Source: Terrimonas rubra
GTDB lineage: Bacteria > Bacteroidota > Bacteroidia > Chitinophagales > Chitinophagaceae
NCBI RefSeq assembly: GCF_042686025.1
Contig: NZ_JBHUOZ010000003.1
Span: 1,302,001-1,366,000 of the forward strand
DNA length: 64,000 nucleotides
Reading direction: 5' to 3'
The first letter of the stretch is position 1; each line of letters opens with the position of its first letter. Below the pieces are notes generated by a model. It did not search any database, was not told the DNA's origin, and was given only the letters and a program-made list of their open reading frames with translations. Shown in pieces: positions 62,620-64,000 of this stretch. The translations under genes were made by a program, and so were the position numbers.

Positions 62620-62760
62620 GCACAATAGGGGCTGTCATCCCGGTAACTCCGGTCGGCTGCAGTTCCCGCTTTCCGCTATACCTCCGCTTCGCTGCGGTGC
62701 CGCTGCAATCGGGCAGCCCTTTGGCCTTACTGCATGCCCCTTCATCATGCCCGGTACTAT
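62620..62760. repeat. GC-rich dispersed repeat with central hairpin, copy B
   Basis: The core (62665-62712) reads CCCGCTTTCCGCTATACC, then a small hairpin (CCGC / GCGG), then TGCCGCTGCAATCGGGC. The order matches copy A at 42700-42775, but the hairpin is different and shorter. The remaining 62506-62889 gap shows no gene. Confidence 0.55.
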
Positions 62761-62889
62761 GCCTCTAAATCAGTATCTTTAGTTAAAGCCTTTAACTGCT
62801 TTGCGGTGGTAAAGCATACAGTTTTTTATTGACTATTGTTGTGTCATTGTAAAGCTGTGCAGCGGTTAGGGCCTGGTAAACCTTCAACC

Positions 62890-63948
62890 ATGAAACAATT
62901 ATTACTTACCTGGGGCATATGCAGCCTGGTATTGTTCGCCTGTGCCCAGCAAACAGGGGGCAGCATTATGCGTACTTCCTTCACCGCTCCGTCCTTACAA
63001 CACAATAAAGTAGGTGAGCCGGCAGTAAAACATATATCGGTTTACCTGCCACCCGGTTATGAAAAAAGCAAACAGCGTTACCCGGTTATTTATTTTTTGC
63101 ACGGTTATACAGGTAACGACAGCCTGATGATGAACGTATGGCTACAAACCAAAACCTTATTGGATACCGCTATCCTTACGGGCAAAATGCGTCCCATGAT
63201 ACTGGTTACACCCGATAGTGAAACCAGGCTGGGCGGCAGCTTTTACAGCAATTCAACCATAGCCGGTAACTGGGCCGATTATATAGCCAAAGATGTAGTC
63301 GGCTTTATTGATAGCCGTTACAGGACCCTTGCCGGCAGGAACAGCAGGGGTTTAGCCGGGCATTCCATGGGTGGTAACGGCGCTTTAAAAATAGGGATGA
63401 TGTATACCGATGTTTTTGGTGCGGTATATGGCATGAGCCCCGCAGTATTAAACTGGAGTAGTGATTTTTCGCTGAGCAATAAGGCCTTCCTTCTTGCATC
63501 CCGGGCTACCGATGAAAAAACGATCATGCAGGGCATAACAGGTGTTGAAGGATTTTATACAGCGGTTATAGCATCCATGGCCCGGGCCTATACGCCCAAT
63601 GCCGGCAGTAAAAACCTGCAGGCCGATTTTCCCGTACACTTAGTGGGTGACAGCCTGGTAATAAACCAGCCCGTAAAGGAATTATGGGACGCACAGCTGC
63701 CCTTTAATATGATTGACGGCTATATTACCCAGCTAAAAACATTAAATGCCTTAAAACTGGATTGGGGACGTAATGAAGAGTTTCCACATATCCCCGTTAC
63801 GGGGCTGCAGTTCAGCAAAAAACTGGAACAGCTGGGCATTAAACATTTCGCAGAGGAGTACCTGGGCAATCATACCAATATGCAGGACGGGTTTGAAGGG
63901 AGGTTTTATACCGAAACCCTGCCTTTTTTCGAGAAGTATTTGAAATAA
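62890..63948 (+). CDS. secreted alpha/beta-hydrolase esterase (esterase D-like)
   Basis: An exported hydrolase of 352 residues from the ATG at 62890, which opens a signal peptide (MKQLLLTWGICSLVLFACA). The frame itself reaches back to a TTG at 62836. VSVYLPPGYEK-like and YPVIYFLHGYTGND segments (oxyanion) start the fold. The nucleophile is Ser159 in GHSMGGNGALK and the likely catalytic His is His328 in LGNHTNMQDG. The layout is that of the esterase D / feruloyl esterase group, which cleaves carboxylic esters of sugars or small acids. The substrate is unknown. Cys18 could be a lipobox (LFAC), but Phe at -2 makes this weak. Confidence 0.88.
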   Translation: MKQLLLTWGICSLVLFACAQQTGGSIMRTSFTAPSLQHNKVGEPAVKHISVYLPPGYEKSKQRYPVIYFLHGYTGNDSLMMNVWLQTKTLLDTAILTGKMRPMILVTPDSETRLGGSFYSNSTIAGNWADYIAKDVVGFIDSRYRTLAGRNSRGLAGHSMGGNGALKIGMMYTDVFGAVYGMSPAVLNWSSDFSLSNKAFLLASRATDEKTIMQGITGVEGFYTAVIASMARAYTPNAGSKNLQADFPVHLVGDSLVINQPVKELWDAQLPFNMIDGYITQLKTLNALKLDWGRNEEFPHIPVTGLQFSKKLEQLGIKHFAEEYLGNHTNMQDGFEGRFYTETLPFFEKYLK

Positions 63949-64000
63949 AACCACATCAGGTATACTATCCGGGAAAGTCAATCAGCTTATTGCATAAAAA

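Noticed and set aside
1..64000. Prophage, integrative element or known anti-phage defence cluster
   Set aside because: No integrase, transposase, toxin-antitoxin pair, restriction enzyme, helicase-nuclease set or phage structural gene was recognised on either strand.

Overview
The window is a stretch of chromosome from a member of the Bacteroidota, most likely family Chitinophagaceae. The lineage call is an inference. It rests on a SusC-type plug domain, a PorT-like barrel joined to thrombospondin-type-3 repeats and OmpA, a DUF4476 protein, TAnnTTTG promoter boxes in place of Shine-Dalgarno-led starts, GC content in the low-to-mid forties, and lineage-typical intergenic repeats. I saw no rRNA, tRNA, CRISPR array, transposase, integrase or phage gene.

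Layout. 1-653: start of a secreted protein that runs off the left edge. 1.1-4.0 kb: uvrA. 4.4-12 kb, minus strand: a PorG-like barrel protein, elaA overlapping rarA, a subtilisin-like protease, an OmpA/TSP3 envelope protein and an EamA exporter. 12.0-12.5 kb: a 92-bp tandem repeat. 12.6-18.3 kb: a complete tripartite RND efflux operon (adaptor, pump, outer-membrane channel) with a strong inverted repeat upstream. 19-22.7 kb: an ATP-grasp / alpha-E / transglutaminase cassette, divergent from a membrane-anchored trypsin-like protease. 24.4-26.2 kb: aspS.

26.6-42.6 kb is dominated by two giant secreted alpha-2-macroglobulin-like proteins of 1925 and about 2053 residues. Both keep the CxEQ thioester. 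The first carries a carboxypeptidase-regulatory-like domain plus a SusC-type TonB plug, with no barrel, where a macroglobulin bait region would lie. Between them are an FAD oxidoreductase, a probable lipoprotein, a DUF4476 protein and 1.4 kb of noncoding DNA with a 167-bp tandem repeat and hairpin repeats.

42.9-46.0 kb holds a tight four-gene operon: an SPFH/SHOCT protein, a small zinc ribbon protein, a coiled-coil zinc ribbon protein and a helical protein of unknown function. It resembles in outline the Bacillus YdjGHI membrane-stress complex. Next come ahcY divergent from an Lrp/AsnC regulator, three small unknown or weakly known proteins, a PrsW-GNAT fusion, ispD, a FemAB-like transferase, an M1 metallopeptidase, the last part of the histidine pathway (hisA-hisF-hisIE without hisGDCBH), a class I methyltransferase, lepA, a GYF_2-like single-pass membrane protein and a secreted alpha/beta-hydrolase esterase.

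The genes are mainly housekeeping and envelope functions. The least ordinary parts are the plug-bearing macroglobulin, the SPFH operon, the PrsW-GNAT fusion, and several intergenic repeat families that recur at distant places in the window.
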